This document shows positions 37,122-46,962 of a stretch of 64,000 nucleotides of DNA, one piece after another. Made by a program: the position numbers and the translations under genes. Below the pieces are notes generated by a model. The model saw only the letters and a program-made list of their open reading frames with translations, did not search any database and was not told where the DNA came from. This DNA is from Aureibaculum algae. GTDB lineage: Bacteria; Bacteroidota; Bacteroidia; Flavobacteriales; Flavobacteriaceae. How positions within the stretch are numbered: position 1 is the first letter of the stretch; every line of letters starts with the position of its first letter. The stretch is from the NCBI RefSeq assembly GCF_006065315.1, contig NZ_CP040749.1:3424501-3488500 (forward strand), written 5' to 3'.

Positions 37122-39524
37122 ATGTTTAAAAACTATCTAAAAATTGCCTGGAGAAATTTAGCTAAAAATAAAGGATACTCTGCCATAAATATTGGCGGAT
37201 TAGCCTTAGGCATAGCAGTAACCATAATTATTGGATTATGGGTTCAGAGCGAGCTTTCGTATGACAATCATTTTGAAAATAAAGATAAAATAGCAATTGT
37301 ATTCCAATCCCAAACATTTAATGGTAATACGGGCACTGGCCCTGCAATTCCAAGACCTTTAGAAAAAGCATTAAGAACAGATTACGGTAGTAGTTTTAAA
37401 TATTTAATAATGTCGTCATGGACGAATAAAGTGTATCTAAAATATAAAGAAACCAGTCTTTATAAATCTGGAAATTATATGCAAAGAGACGCTCCTGAAT
37501 TATTAAATTTAGAAATTATAAAAGGGGAGAAAGATGGTCTAAGAGAAATAAATTCCATTATGCTATCTGAGTCAATTGCGGACGCCCTTTTTGGATCTGA
37601 AGATCCTATAGGTAAAGTTGTAAAAGTTAGAAATCAGGACGACTTAGTGGTTTCCAGTGTCTACAAAGACATTCCTCTTAATACTACTTTTAACGACACG
37701 TACTATATCATTCCATGGGAACAATATCTGGCTTCTAGAGAATGGGTACGAAATTCAGAAGACGAATGGGGCAATAATTCTTTTCAGATGTTTGTACAAG
37801 TGGCTGACAATGTTGATATGGATAAAGTATCTACTACTATTAAAGATGTAAAGAAAACATTAAACGAAGACACTGCAGCGTTCAATCCACAATTGTTTCT
37901 CTTTCCTATGAAAGATTGGTATTTAAGAAACAGCTTTAAAAATGGTAAAAACGATGGAGGTGGTCGAATAAAATATGTTTGGTTATTTGCCATTATTGGA
38001 GCTTTTGTACTATTATTAGCATGTATTAATTTTATGAATTTAAGCACCGCACGTTCAGAAAAAAGAGCTAAGGAGGTGGGTATCAGAAAATCAATTGGCT
38101 CTCAAAAAGGGCAGTTGATATACCAATTTTTAAGTGAGTCTTTTTTGGTGGTAGTTCTGGCCTTTTTGGTATCATTATTAATTATTTTAATCTCTTTGAA
38201 CGGATTTAATGACCTTGCAAAAAAAGAAATACTATTTCCGTGGAGCAATGTAAACTTTTGGCTAATATCATTAGCTTTTATTCTTTTCACAACACTATTG
38301 GCAGGTAGTTATCCCGCACTTTACCTATCTTCTTTCAAGCCTATTGATGTTTTAAAAGGAACTTTTAAAACTGGCAAACACGCAGGTTTACCCAGAAAAA
38401 TTTTGGTCGTAGTTCAATTTACAGTTTCTGTTGCCTTTATTATAGGGACAGTAATTGTTATGCAACAGATAAATTATGCTAAAAACAGACCTGTAGGTTA
38501 CGACAAAGAAGGCTTGGTTCAAATTCCGACATACAGTCAAGACTTTGAAGGTAAATATGATTTAATGCGAAACGAATTTTTAAATTCTGGTGCGGTAATT
38601 GAAATGTCAGCCTCCAGTAGTCCTACTACACAAATATGGTCAAACAGAAGTGGTTTTACCTGGGATGGTAAACCTGAGGGATTTCAAGAAGATCTTGCTT
38701 ATACTGAAGTTACCTATGAATATGCTAAATCTATTAATCTAAAAATTATAGAGGGGCGTGATTTTGCACGTGAATTTGCTACCGATTCTAATGCTGTTTT
38801 GATTAATCAAACCGCTGTAAAATATTTGGGACTTACAAATCCGGTAGGTAAATTTCTGAGAGATGATAGTGATGAAGACCCTAATCCTCCATTAAAAATA
38901 ATCGGTGTGGTTGAAGATATGATTACACAGTCGCCTTATGAACCTGTTAAGCAAGGTGTATATGTTTTTGACAAGCACGGCAATTCTAGTTATTACAATT
39001 TAAAATTAAACCCGAAACAAAGTGCCAGTAAAAATTTAGTAACAATAGAAAAAGTGTTCAAAGAACATTTTCCTGACATTCCTTTTCAATATGATTTTGT
39101 AGATGCAGAATATGGCGAAAAATTTGCTTCTGAAGAACGTATTGGCACATTATCAGGCGTCTTTACAGGGCTAGCTATTCTTATCAGCTGTTTGGGACTT
39201 TTCGGATTAACATCATTTGTGGCAGAACAACGCACCAAAGAAATAGGTGTTCGTAAAGTATTAGGGGCAACCATATTTAATGTATGGAATATGTTGTCTA
39301 AAGACTTTTTAAAGTTGGTTATTATTTCCTGTTTTATTGCAATACCCATTGCCTATTATGTAATGAATGGATGGTTAGATGCCTATCCGTACCGCGTAGC
39401 CTTAAAATGGTGGATTTTCGTATTGGCAATTCTAGGTGCGTTATTGGTTACCCTACTAACGGTAAGTTTTCAAGCCATAAAGGCAGCAAAAGCTAATCCA
39501 GTTAAGAGTTTACGAACGGAATAG
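37122..39524 (+). CDS. FtsX/MacB-type ABC permease 5 (first gene of operon 2)
   Basis: An 800-residue FtsX permease with coupling motifs RAKEVGIRKSIGSQ and RTKEIGVRKVLGAT; C-terminus NPVKSLRTE; N-terminus MFKNYLKIAWRNLAKNKG. It begins the second run of permeases behind its own sigma-54-like control region. There is no adaptor, TolC or ATPase between it and the control region; the ATPase of this run is at the far end (49440). Confidence 0.92.
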   Translation: MFKNYLKIAWRNLAKNKGYSAINIGGLALGIAVTIIIGLWVQSELSYDNHFENKDKIAIVFQSQTFNGNTGTGPAIPRPLEKALRTDYGSSFKYLIMSSWTNKVYLKYKETSLYKSGNYMQRDAPELLNLEIIKGEKDGLREINSIMLSESIADALFGSEDPIGKVVKVRNQDDLVVSSVYKDIPLNTTFNDTYYIIPWEQYLASREWVRNSEDEWGNNSFQMFVQVADNVDMDKVSTTIKDVKKTLNEDTAAFNPQLFLFPMKDWYLRNSFKNGKNDGGGRIKYVWLFAIIGAFVLLLACINFMNLSTARSEKRAKEVGIRKSIGSQKGQLIYQFLSESFLVVVLAFLVSLLIILISLNGFNDLAKKEILFPWSNVNFWLISLAFILFTTLLAGSYPALYLSSFKPIDVLKGTFKTGKHAGLPRKILVVVQFTVSVAFIIGTVIVMQQINYAKNRPVGYDKEGLVQIPTYSQDFEGKYDLMRNEFLNSGAVIEMSASSSPTTQIWSNRSGFTWDGKPEGFQEDLAYTEVTYEYAKSINLKIIEGRDFAREFATDSNAVLINQTAVKYLGLTNPVGKFLRDDSDEDPNPPLKIIGVVEDMITQSPYEPVKQGVYVFDKHGNSSYYNLKLNPKQSASKNLVTIEKVFKEHFPDIPFQYDFVDAEYGEKFASEERIGTLSGVFTGLAILISCLGLFGLTSFVAEQRTKEIGVRKVLGATIFNVWNMLSKDFLKLVIISCFIAIPIAYYVMNGWLDAYPYRVALKWWIFVLAILGALLVTLLTVSFQAIKAAKANPVKSLRTE

Positions 39525-39604
39525 AAAATTTAATTTGAGATAAAAAAATGATTATAAAATTGAAAAATTTCACTTTTTTGAGAAGGGCATAAAGACTAAA
39601 TATT

Positions 39605-42016
39605 ATGTTTAAAAATTATTTAAAAATAGCATGGAGAGGTATTAAAAAAGACAAACTTTTTGCCTCTATAAAAATAGGAGGTTTTGCCGTTGGTATTGCT
39701 GCCTGTTTGCTTATTTCACTCTTTATAATAGATGAGCAAAGCTATGATAAACATTATAAAAGTAAAGATCAAATTCATAGAGTACTCGTAGCGTTTCCTC
39801 ACGAAGGAGAGCTACTAAAAAGTGTTCATTTTCAATTACCATTTGCAGAACAATTACAAAGTGATTATCCTGAAATAGAACTGGCCGGAAAATATAATGC
39901 AGGTGAACTATTTGGTGCTGGTAAAAAAACCATACAACTACAAAATGAATCTCAAAATTATAATGATGACGGTTTTATTTTCGCAAGCCAAGGTTTATTA
40001 GAAGTGTTAGAAATATCTTTTTCTCAAGGAGTGGTAAAAAACGCTTTAACACATCCTAACAGTTTGGTGATTTCTTATGAAAAGGCCTTAAAGTACTTTC
40101 CAAATGGAAATGCTCTTGGTCAAACAATTATATTAGACGGTAACACTAAAAATCCATATAAAATTACTGGTGTAATGGCCAGGCGTAGTTTTAAATCACA
40201 TTTTCATTATGATTTTCTAATGACTATTGATGATAACCAGATGAATTGGATCAATAACAATTATCTCACTTACATCAAAACTTCAAAAAATACGGATATA
40301 ACTGCCCTTGAGAATAAAATGTATTCCATAATAACCAATCATATGGTACCTGCATTAAAAAAACGAGGGTATAATACTCATTTGGAATCATTAGAAAAAG
40401 CCAAGTTTATATTACAACCCGTTGCAGACATCCATTTAAAAACTGATTCTGAATTATTCGATCATCTTAGTCATGGTGATATAAGATTTGTATGGTTATT
40501 TGCTGCTATTGCAGGATTTATATTACTATTAGCATGTATCAATTTTATCAATTTATCAACGGCTAAATCAGCCAATAGAGCTAAGGAAGTTGGTTTACGC
40601 AAAACCGTTGGTGCTTTCAGAAATAGTTTGGTATCCCAATTTCTATCAGAATCAATTTTATTTAGTTTAATATCATTTGTAATCGGTGTGTTTCTCGCCT
40701 GGTTATTATTACCCATATTCAATTCAATAGCTGTTAAAACTATAGAAATGCCTTGGAATGCTTTGTGGTTTATTCCAACAATACTGACTTCCGCCCTATT
40801 TGTAGGATTAATCGCAGGACTCTATCCTGCCTTTTATTTATCTTCATTTAAACCTGCTTTAGTTTTAAAAGGAAAAATGAGTATTGGTGGTAAAAGTATG
40901 AGACTCCGAAGTAGTCTTGTCGTATTTCAGTTTGCCACTTCTGTAATTTTGATCATAGGAACACTTGTTATTTACAAACAGATGGATTTTGTAGTAACCA
41001 AAGAATTAGGATATGAAAAAGAACAAGTTTTAGTAATAGAAGGCACCTCTATCCTAGACAGTAAAGCAGAAAATTTTAAAGAACAGCTTTTGCAATTACC
41101 ATCCGTAAAGTTGGTAACCAAAAGTAATTATTTACCTATTACAGGAACCAAAAGAAATGGAAATACATTTAGAAAATCTGGAGTAGGTAATGAAATACAA
41201 GGAGTACCTTCACAAATTTGGCGGGTAGATTATGATTATATTAAAACACTAGGAATAAAACTGATAGAAGGGCGTGACTTTTCAAAAGAATTTGCTTCAG
41301 ATTCAATAAACTCAATTATTATAAATAAAAAGATGGCAAGTGCACTTGGTTTAGATACCCCACTTGGAAAACAAATTTCTAATGGTACTGATTGGACTAT
41401 TGTAGGCGTGGTGGACGACTTTCACTATAGATCATTGAAGGATGACATTGAACCTTTAGCTCTTGTTATCGGAAATGACATAGGTGCATTTTCAGTTAAA
41501 CTAGACTCAGAAAATATTACTGAAGTTTTGAGTTCCATAAGTTCTGTTTGGACTAAAAACGTACCCAACCAAGCATTTAACTATAGCTTCTTAGATCAGA
41601 AATTTGCACAGATGCATGAAGACGTTAAGCGTATGGGAAAAATATTTAATAGTTTTGCTCTTTTCGCCATATTCGTAGCCTGTCTAGGCTTATTCGGACT
41701 CTCTGCTTTTATGATAGAACAACGTAAAAAAGAAATCAGTATCAGATTGGTCTTAGGTGCCCCTTTTAAAAGCATATATAAACTTTTAACATTAGATTTT
41801 TTAAAATTGATTATTATCGCCATACTTATTGCGATACCCATTGGATGGTATATAATGAACAAATGGCTTGAAGATTTTGTATATAAAATAGATATTGGTT
41901 GGGAACTTTTTTTAGGAGCAGGTGCTATTGCCTTACTAATTGCAATTTTGACTATCAGCTACCAATCTATCGGAGCCGCTCTGATAAAACCCTTAAAAAG
42001 TTTAAAAACAGAATAA
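39605..42016 (+). CDS. FtsX/MacB-type ABC permease 6
   Basis: An 803-residue FtsX permease, coupling motifs RAKEVGLRKTVGAF and RKKEISIRLVLGAP (Lys to Leu in the second), C-terminus KPLKSLKTE. Starts MFKNYLKIAWRGIKKDK. Same two-half layout as the others; 80-81 bp gaps to its neighbours. Confidence 0.92.
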   Translation: MFKNYLKIAWRGIKKDKLFASIKIGGFAVGIAACLLISLFIIDEQSYDKHYKSKDQIHRVLVAFPHEGELLKSVHFQLPFAEQLQSDYPEIELAGKYNAGELFGAGKKTIQLQNESQNYNDDGFIFASQGLLEVLEISFSQGVVKNALTHPNSLVISYEKALKYFPNGNALGQTIILDGNTKNPYKITGVMARRSFKSHFHYDFLMTIDDNQMNWINNNYLTYIKTSKNTDITALENKMYSIITNHMVPALKKRGYNTHLESLEKAKFILQPVADIHLKTDSELFDHLSHGDIRFVWLFAAIAGFILLLACINFINLSTAKSANRAKEVGLRKTVGAFRNSLVSQFLSESILFSLISFVIGVFLAWLLLPIFNSIAVKTIEMPWNALWFIPTILTSALFVGLIAGLYPAFYLSSFKPALVLKGKMSIGGKSMRLRSSLVVFQFATSVILIIGTLVIYKQMDFVVTKELGYEKEQVLVIEGTSILDSKAENFKEQLLQLPSVKLVTKSNYLPITGTKRNGNTFRKSGVGNEIQGVPSQIWRVDYDYIKTLGIKLIEGRDFSKEFASDSINSIIINKKMASALGLDTPLGKQISNGTDWTIVGVVDDFHYRSLKDDIEPLALVIGNDIGAFSVKLDSENITEVLSSISSVWTKNVPNQAFNYSFLDQKFAQMHEDVKRMGKIFNSFALFAIFVACLGLFGLSAFMIEQRKKEISIRLVLGAPFKSIYKLLTLDFLKLIIIAILIAIPIGWYIMNKWLEDFVYKIDIGWELFLGAGAIALLIAILTISYQSIGAALIKPLKSLKTE

Positions 42017-42097
42017 AAAAAAGCCCGATAAAATTAAAAATAGAGTAATAAAGTTGAATTAATTCTCGCATTTGCGGAAATGACATAAAAAACAATT
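42017..42097. other. Gap with a degenerate hairpin
   Basis: An 81-bp gap between permeases 6 and 7 holding TTCTCGCATTTGCGGAA (42063-42079), whose CGC and GCG arms pair. A related hairpin (ATTCC/GGAAT) lies before permease 2 at 29420-29439. Both resemble the dispersed short palindromes common in flavobacterial gaps. Confidence 0.35.
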
Positions 42098-44533
42098 ATG
42101 TTTAAAAATTATCTAAAAATAGCATGGAGGAGTTTGCAAAAACACAAGCTCTTTGCGGCAATTAACATTGTTGGATTGGCTATTGGCCTAAGTGCTTCTT
42201 TTGTAATTGGAGCCATCATTTATTACGATTTCACTTTTGATAAATTTCATGTAGATGGCGATCGTATTTATCGCATTACAAGTGACTTTTCTTCCTCTGA
42301 TGGAGTGTTTTACAATCCAGGTGTAGCGGTTCCATTAGGTACCACTTTAAATGAAAACACACCCGGTTTAGATGTTGTTGCCCCAATCTTTACAACCTAT
42401 CCGCTTCACATTAAAAACAACAGTACCGATAAATTATTTAAAAATCCAAAATTTGTAATATACACTGATGGCAGTTATTTCAAATTATTCAACTATAAGT
42501 GGCTCGCAGGTTCTCAAGTAGCTGTATTAGAAAACCCAAATGAAGTAGTGTTGACGGAAAATAGGGCAAGAAAATATTTTCCAAATGCAGAATTGAATGA
42601 AATTATTGGTAAAGACCTTATCTACAATGATACTATTCCCGTTAAATTAACAGGCATAGTTGCTAATTTTGAGGATCGTACCGATATCGTTTTTGAAGAA
42701 TTTATTTCTCTGAAAACGGCCAATCAATCTGACATGACCAGTTCAATAAAAGATAGTAACTGGAACAATACAAACTCCGCATCGCAATTATTTATAAAAC
42801 TATCAAAAAATACTAAACTTAGCAATGTCCAACTGTTATTAAATCAACTTGCAGATGAACATAAAGATCCAGATGAAGCTACTTTTGGACAAGAAAGAAC
42901 ATTTCATTTACAACCGTTAAGCGACTTACATTTTAATTCAAATTATTACACTTTTGATTTTAGTGAAGGACAAGCAAGTAAGTCTGTTTTGATGAATTTA
43001 GCTTACATCGCTTTATTTTTACTTTTACTAGCTTGTATTAATTTCATCAATTTAAATACTGCCCAAGCAACACAACGGGCAAAGGAAATTGGAATTCGAA
43101 AAACCTTAGGTAGTTCTAAAAAACCATTAATAATTCAATTTTTAAGTGAGACTTTTTTACTTACATTCTTTGCTGCTCTGGTTTCATTATTCCTTTCGTT
43201 TTGGCTGTTACAAGTATTTTCTGACTTTATACCTAAAGGGATCAGTTTTGAATTGTTTTCAGACCCATTAGTAATAGTGTTTATGCTGCTATTACTAGTT
43301 GTAATCTCGATTTTATCAGGCTTCTACCCTGCTCTAGTCCTATCACAATTTAAACCTATAGCCGTTTTAAAAAGTCAAATTTTACATAAAAGTGATAACG
43401 CTTCACTACGCAAATACTTAACTGTATTTCAGTTTGTTATTGCACAAATTTTCATTATTGCTACCCTCCTCGTAAGTAAACAAATTCACTTTTTAACATC
43501 AAAAGATATGGGTTTTAAAACAGAAGCAGTTGCTTCTATTAGAACACCATGGGAAAGTCCTGAGATAGAAAAACGCATGTTGTTAACGAGTAAAATTAAG
43601 GCTCTACCAATGATACAAGCTGTAAGTTTAAGTGGTAATACACCGGCTTCATTCAGCACAAGTTCAACCAATGCCACATTTACTATTGGAGACAATGAAA
43701 TTAGAACTCCCTTGCAATTATTATATGGCGATCAAAATTATTTAAAATTATATGACATTGAAATTTTGGCTGGTAGAAACCAATTAAATGATAGTATAAG
43801 TGAGTACGTTATTAATGAAACGTATATGAAAAAATTGGGGTTTGACAATCCACAAGACGCCTTAAATAAATCTGTAAAAACTGGAGATGAATCGCATCTG
43901 ATTGTTGGCGTAATGAAAGATTTTAATCAACGATCATTAAAAACGGGAATAGAACCCATGGCATTTTTAGGAGCAAATGTGTCACGTTTTAACACCATTC
44001 ATTTTTCCTTTCTGACTAAAAACTCTGATAAATGGTCACAAAGTATTTCACAAATAGAAAGTGCTTGGAAATCCATATATCCCGATTCTGAATTCAAATT
44101 GACTTTTATGGATGAAACCATAAAACGTTTTTACAAACAAGAACAGAAAACATCCGTTTTACTAAACTGGGCAACAGGATTATCTATTTTAATAAGTTGC
44201 TTAGGTTTATTAGGTTTAGTTATTCACACTACACAACGAAGAACTAAAGAAATAGGAATAAGAAAAGTATTGGGAGCATCACTAACCCAATTGAACTTTT
44301 TATTGTGTAAAGAATTTATACTCCTTGTAATTATAGCATTTGCAATTGCCGCACCCGTTGCTTGGTATGGTTTACACAACTGGCTAGAAGGCTTTACTTA
44401 TAAAACAAGTATGAGTTGGTGGGTATTTTTAATAAGTGGATTCATTATGATTTTAGTTGCTATTCTCATTATGAGTATTAAAACCTTATCAGCTGCTAAC
44501 AGTAATCCTGTAGAAAGTTTAAAATCGGAATAA
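42098..44533 (+). CDS. FtsX/MacB-type ABC permease 7
   Basis: An 811-residue FtsX permease with coupling motifs RAKEIGIRKTLGSS and RTKEIGIRKVLGAS. The C-terminus is NPVESLKSE, shared with permease 8 and unlike the NPVKSL ending of permeases 1-5, which suggests a sub-family. It is only 12 bp from permease 8, so the two are translationally linked and may form a heterodimer. Confidence 0.92.
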   Translation: MFKNYLKIAWRSLQKHKLFAAINIVGLAIGLSASFVIGAIIYYDFTFDKFHVDGDRIYRITSDFSSSDGVFYNPGVAVPLGTTLNENTPGLDVVAPIFTTYPLHIKNNSTDKLFKNPKFVIYTDGSYFKLFNYKWLAGSQVAVLENPNEVVLTENRARKYFPNAELNEIIGKDLIYNDTIPVKLTGIVANFEDRTDIVFEEFISLKTANQSDMTSSIKDSNWNNTNSASQLFIKLSKNTKLSNVQLLLNQLADEHKDPDEATFGQERTFHLQPLSDLHFNSNYYTFDFSEGQASKSVLMNLAYIALFLLLLACINFINLNTAQATQRAKEIGIRKTLGSSKKPLIIQFLSETFLLTFFAALVSLFLSFWLLQVFSDFIPKGISFELFSDPLVIVFMLLLLVVISILSGFYPALVLSQFKPIAVLKSQILHKSDNASLRKYLTVFQFVIAQIFIIATLLVSKQIHFLTSKDMGFKTEAVASIRTPWESPEIEKRMLLTSKIKALPMIQAVSLSGNTPASFSTSSTNATFTIGDNEIRTPLQLLYGDQNYLKLYDIEILAGRNQLNDSISEYVINETYMKKLGFDNPQDALNKSVKTGDESHLIVGVMKDFNQRSLKTGIEPMAFLGANVSRFNTIHFSFLTKNSDKWSQSISQIESAWKSIYPDSEFKLTFMDETIKRFYKQEQKTSVLLNWATGLSILISCLGLLGLVIHTTQRRTKEIGIRKVLGASLTQLNFLLCKEFILLVIIAFAIAAPVAWYGLHNWLEGFTYKTSMSWWVFLISGFIMILVAILIMSIKTLSAANSNPVESLKSE

Positions 44534-44545
44534 AACACCAAAATC

Positions 44546-46918
44546 ATGGTTAAATATTATATCAAATTAGCGTTTCGAAATTTTAAAGCCAACAAAGTAA
44601 TTTTTGGAGGAAGCTTGCTCACCCTATGTCTAGGGGCATTAAGTATTTCATTGTTATTTTCATATATCTATAATGAATTGACCATGAATAATTTCTTAAC
44701 TCATAAAGATGATATTTATGTTGTCTTTGAGAGAAATTCGCCCGAACAATTTCGACCTAATGAATTTAATTTAAATCAATATAAAAGCTTTAATGCCAAA
44801 GATTATCCAGAAATAAAAAATCTTGCAGCTTTTGAACTCTTAAGAAAGGAATATTTTAAGTTATCCTATAACAACAATGTTTTTACAGAAAACGGATTAC
44901 ATGTGGACAGCACTTTTTTATCAATTTTTGATTTTCCTTTGCTGAGTGGTAGTTCAAAAACAGCTTTAAATGAACCTAATAGCATACTTTTAACGGAAAC
45001 ATTGGCAAAAAATATATTTGGTGATAAAAACCCTATTGGCAAGGTTATACAAGTAACTCTAATGGAAAAACTAAATGTTACTATTACAGGTATTCTTAAA
45101 ACACTTCCTTCCAACACTGCTATAAAATTCGACTATATACTTAACGCTAAGAATCTCGGCATTTACAATTCAGCGACAATTATGTTAGGTTCTAAAAATA
45201 TTGAGATTGACAAATTAACTGATAAAATAAATAAGACAAAAAAAAGTTCAGAATACGAGCAAAGTAAAATCAAACTCGTTCCATTAAATGATATTTATTT
45301 TAGTAATGGAGCATTTAACACTTCTTTATTTTCGAGGTACGGAGATAAAAGAAATCTTTCTTACTTAACCATAATCATTTTAGTTATTTTGATTATTTCC
45401 GCATTGAATTTTTCAACCATGCAGATTATAAGCACGAATAAGGCCTCAAAGAACAATGCAATAAAGCAAGTGAATGGAGCCAGTTTTCAACAATTGGCTC
45501 GGCAAAAATCGGTAGATTTGGCAATAACAATTTTTATTGCATCAATACTAATTTCTATTGGGTATTCAATAATATTGCCCTTTTATAATTCTTTTACTCA
45601 AGTTTCCTTAAACCCACCAATATGGATCATATTTTTATTAAATATGTTCATTATTACAATAGTAACTCTTGTTGGGTTGTTATACCCTATTCTGATCAAA
45701 AGAAGGGTTCCAATTCATGTTGGATTAAAAAATAAGATACAAAAAAATAAAGGGTTTATAGGACGAAAAGTTATTATTGTTACACAATATTCATTGACTT
45801 TTATTTTATTAATATCTTCAGTGGTAGTAGCAAAACAGCTTAACCTCATGTTAAATAAAGATTTAGGTTTTGCCACAGAAAATGTGATTAGAACAACCAT
45901 GGTTGAATATGAAACAGGAAGTCATTGGTCAGTTACACAAAACAAATTAGACATTATTAAAGGTGAGTTAAAAGCAAACCCTAACATTATTGGCTTCACA
46001 CATGCAGAGCCTCCACTAAATACTATTCAAGGCGATTGGAAAATTGCCGAAGGTGAACAAAAATTTTCCAAGGCACATCTTCTATTTGTTAGTTCAGATT
46101 ATCTCAAAGTTTTTACAAATTTAAAAATAATTGATGGACGCTTTTTTGATAAAGATCAAGATACTATTGAAGAAAAAATAGTGGTTATTAATGAAGCAGC
46201 TAAAAAACATTGGAACATTACTGACATCAATAAAGTAAATTTGTATAGTCGATTCTGGTCTGATAATGGTCGTGGTTCGTATAAAATAATTGGCGTGCTG
46301 AAAGATTTTAATTTCCAACACTTATCCTCAAGTCCAGAACCTTTAATTATGATGAATGCTGGACACCTTATGGAAGGAGCGAAAAACAGTTCACTTATTA
46401 CATTTAAAAAAGGGACTCGTAAAAGTAGTTTAGCTTTTATTGAGCAATTATTTATAGAACAAAACCCTAATTCAATCTTTAAATACTCTTTTTTAAAAGA
46501 CGAGGTAACGGCTTTATATGAAAAGGAAAAACAACTAAGTATAATATATATTCTATTTACACTTGTAGCCTTATTAATTTCTGCAATTGGCCTCTTCACT
46601 ATTGCCCTCTATGATACACAGCGAAGAGTAAAAGAAATAGCTGTGCGTAAAGTTAATGGTGCTACTGTAAATGAACTGCTGATTATGCTTAACAAAAGTA
46701 TTGTTAAATGGATAGTTCTAGCTTTTATCATAGCAAGTCCTATTGCCTATTTTGTGATGCAAAAATGGTTAGAAAATTTTGCATACAAAGCGAATATAAG
46801 CTGGTGGATATTTGTAGCTGCAGGGTTATTTACGTTAATTATTGCATTAATAACGGTCAGCTGGAGAAGCTATAAAGCAGCCCTCGCTAACCCTGTAGAA
46901 AGTTTAAAATCGGAATAG
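44546..46918 (+). CDS. FtsX/MacB-type ABC permease 8 (divergent)
   Basis: A 790-residue, most divergent member. The first coupling motif is degenerate (ASKNNAIKQVNGAS, lacking the EIGxRK core), while the second is kept in altered form (RVKEIAVRKVNGAT). The N-terminus also departs (MVKYYIKLAFRNFKANK). C-terminus NPVESLKSE. One half may no longer contact the ATPase normally, consistent with a heterodimer with permease 7 or 9. Confidence 0.88.
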   Translation: MVKYYIKLAFRNFKANKVIFGGSLLTLCLGALSISLLFSYIYNELTMNNFLTHKDDIYVVFERNSPEQFRPNEFNLNQYKSFNAKDYPEIKNLAAFELLRKEYFKLSYNNNVFTENGLHVDSTFLSIFDFPLLSGSSKTALNEPNSILLTETLAKNIFGDKNPIGKVIQVTLMEKLNVTITGILKTLPSNTAIKFDYILNAKNLGIYNSATIMLGSKNIEIDKLTDKINKTKKSSEYEQSKIKLVPLNDIYFSNGAFNTSLFSRYGDKRNLSYLTIIILVILIISALNFSTMQIISTNKASKNNAIKQVNGASFQQLARQKSVDLAITIFIASILISIGYSIILPFYNSFTQVSLNPPIWIIFLLNMFIITIVTLVGLLYPILIKRRVPIHVGLKNKIQKNKGFIGRKVIIVTQYSLTFILLISSVVVAKQLNLMLNKDLGFATENVIRTTMVEYETGSHWSVTQNKLDIIKGELKANPNIIGFTHAEPPLNTIQGDWKIAEGEQKFSKAHLLFVSSDYLKVFTNLKIIDGRFFDKDQDTIEEKIVVINEAAKKHWNITDINKVNLYSRFWSDNGRGSYKIIGVLKDFNFQHLSSSPEPLIMMNAGHLMEGAKNSSLITFKKGTRKSSLAFIEQLFIEQNPNSIFKYSFLKDEVTALYEKEKQLSIIYILFTLVALLISAIGLFTIALYDTQRRVKEIAVRKVNGATVNELLIMLNKSIVKWIVLAFIIASPIAYFVMQKWLENFAYKANISWWIFVAAGLFTLIIALITVSWRSYKAALANPVESLKSE

Positions 46919-46962
46919 AGCCTATCAGCAATGAAGCCTCATAAAATTATAACTGTCAAATT

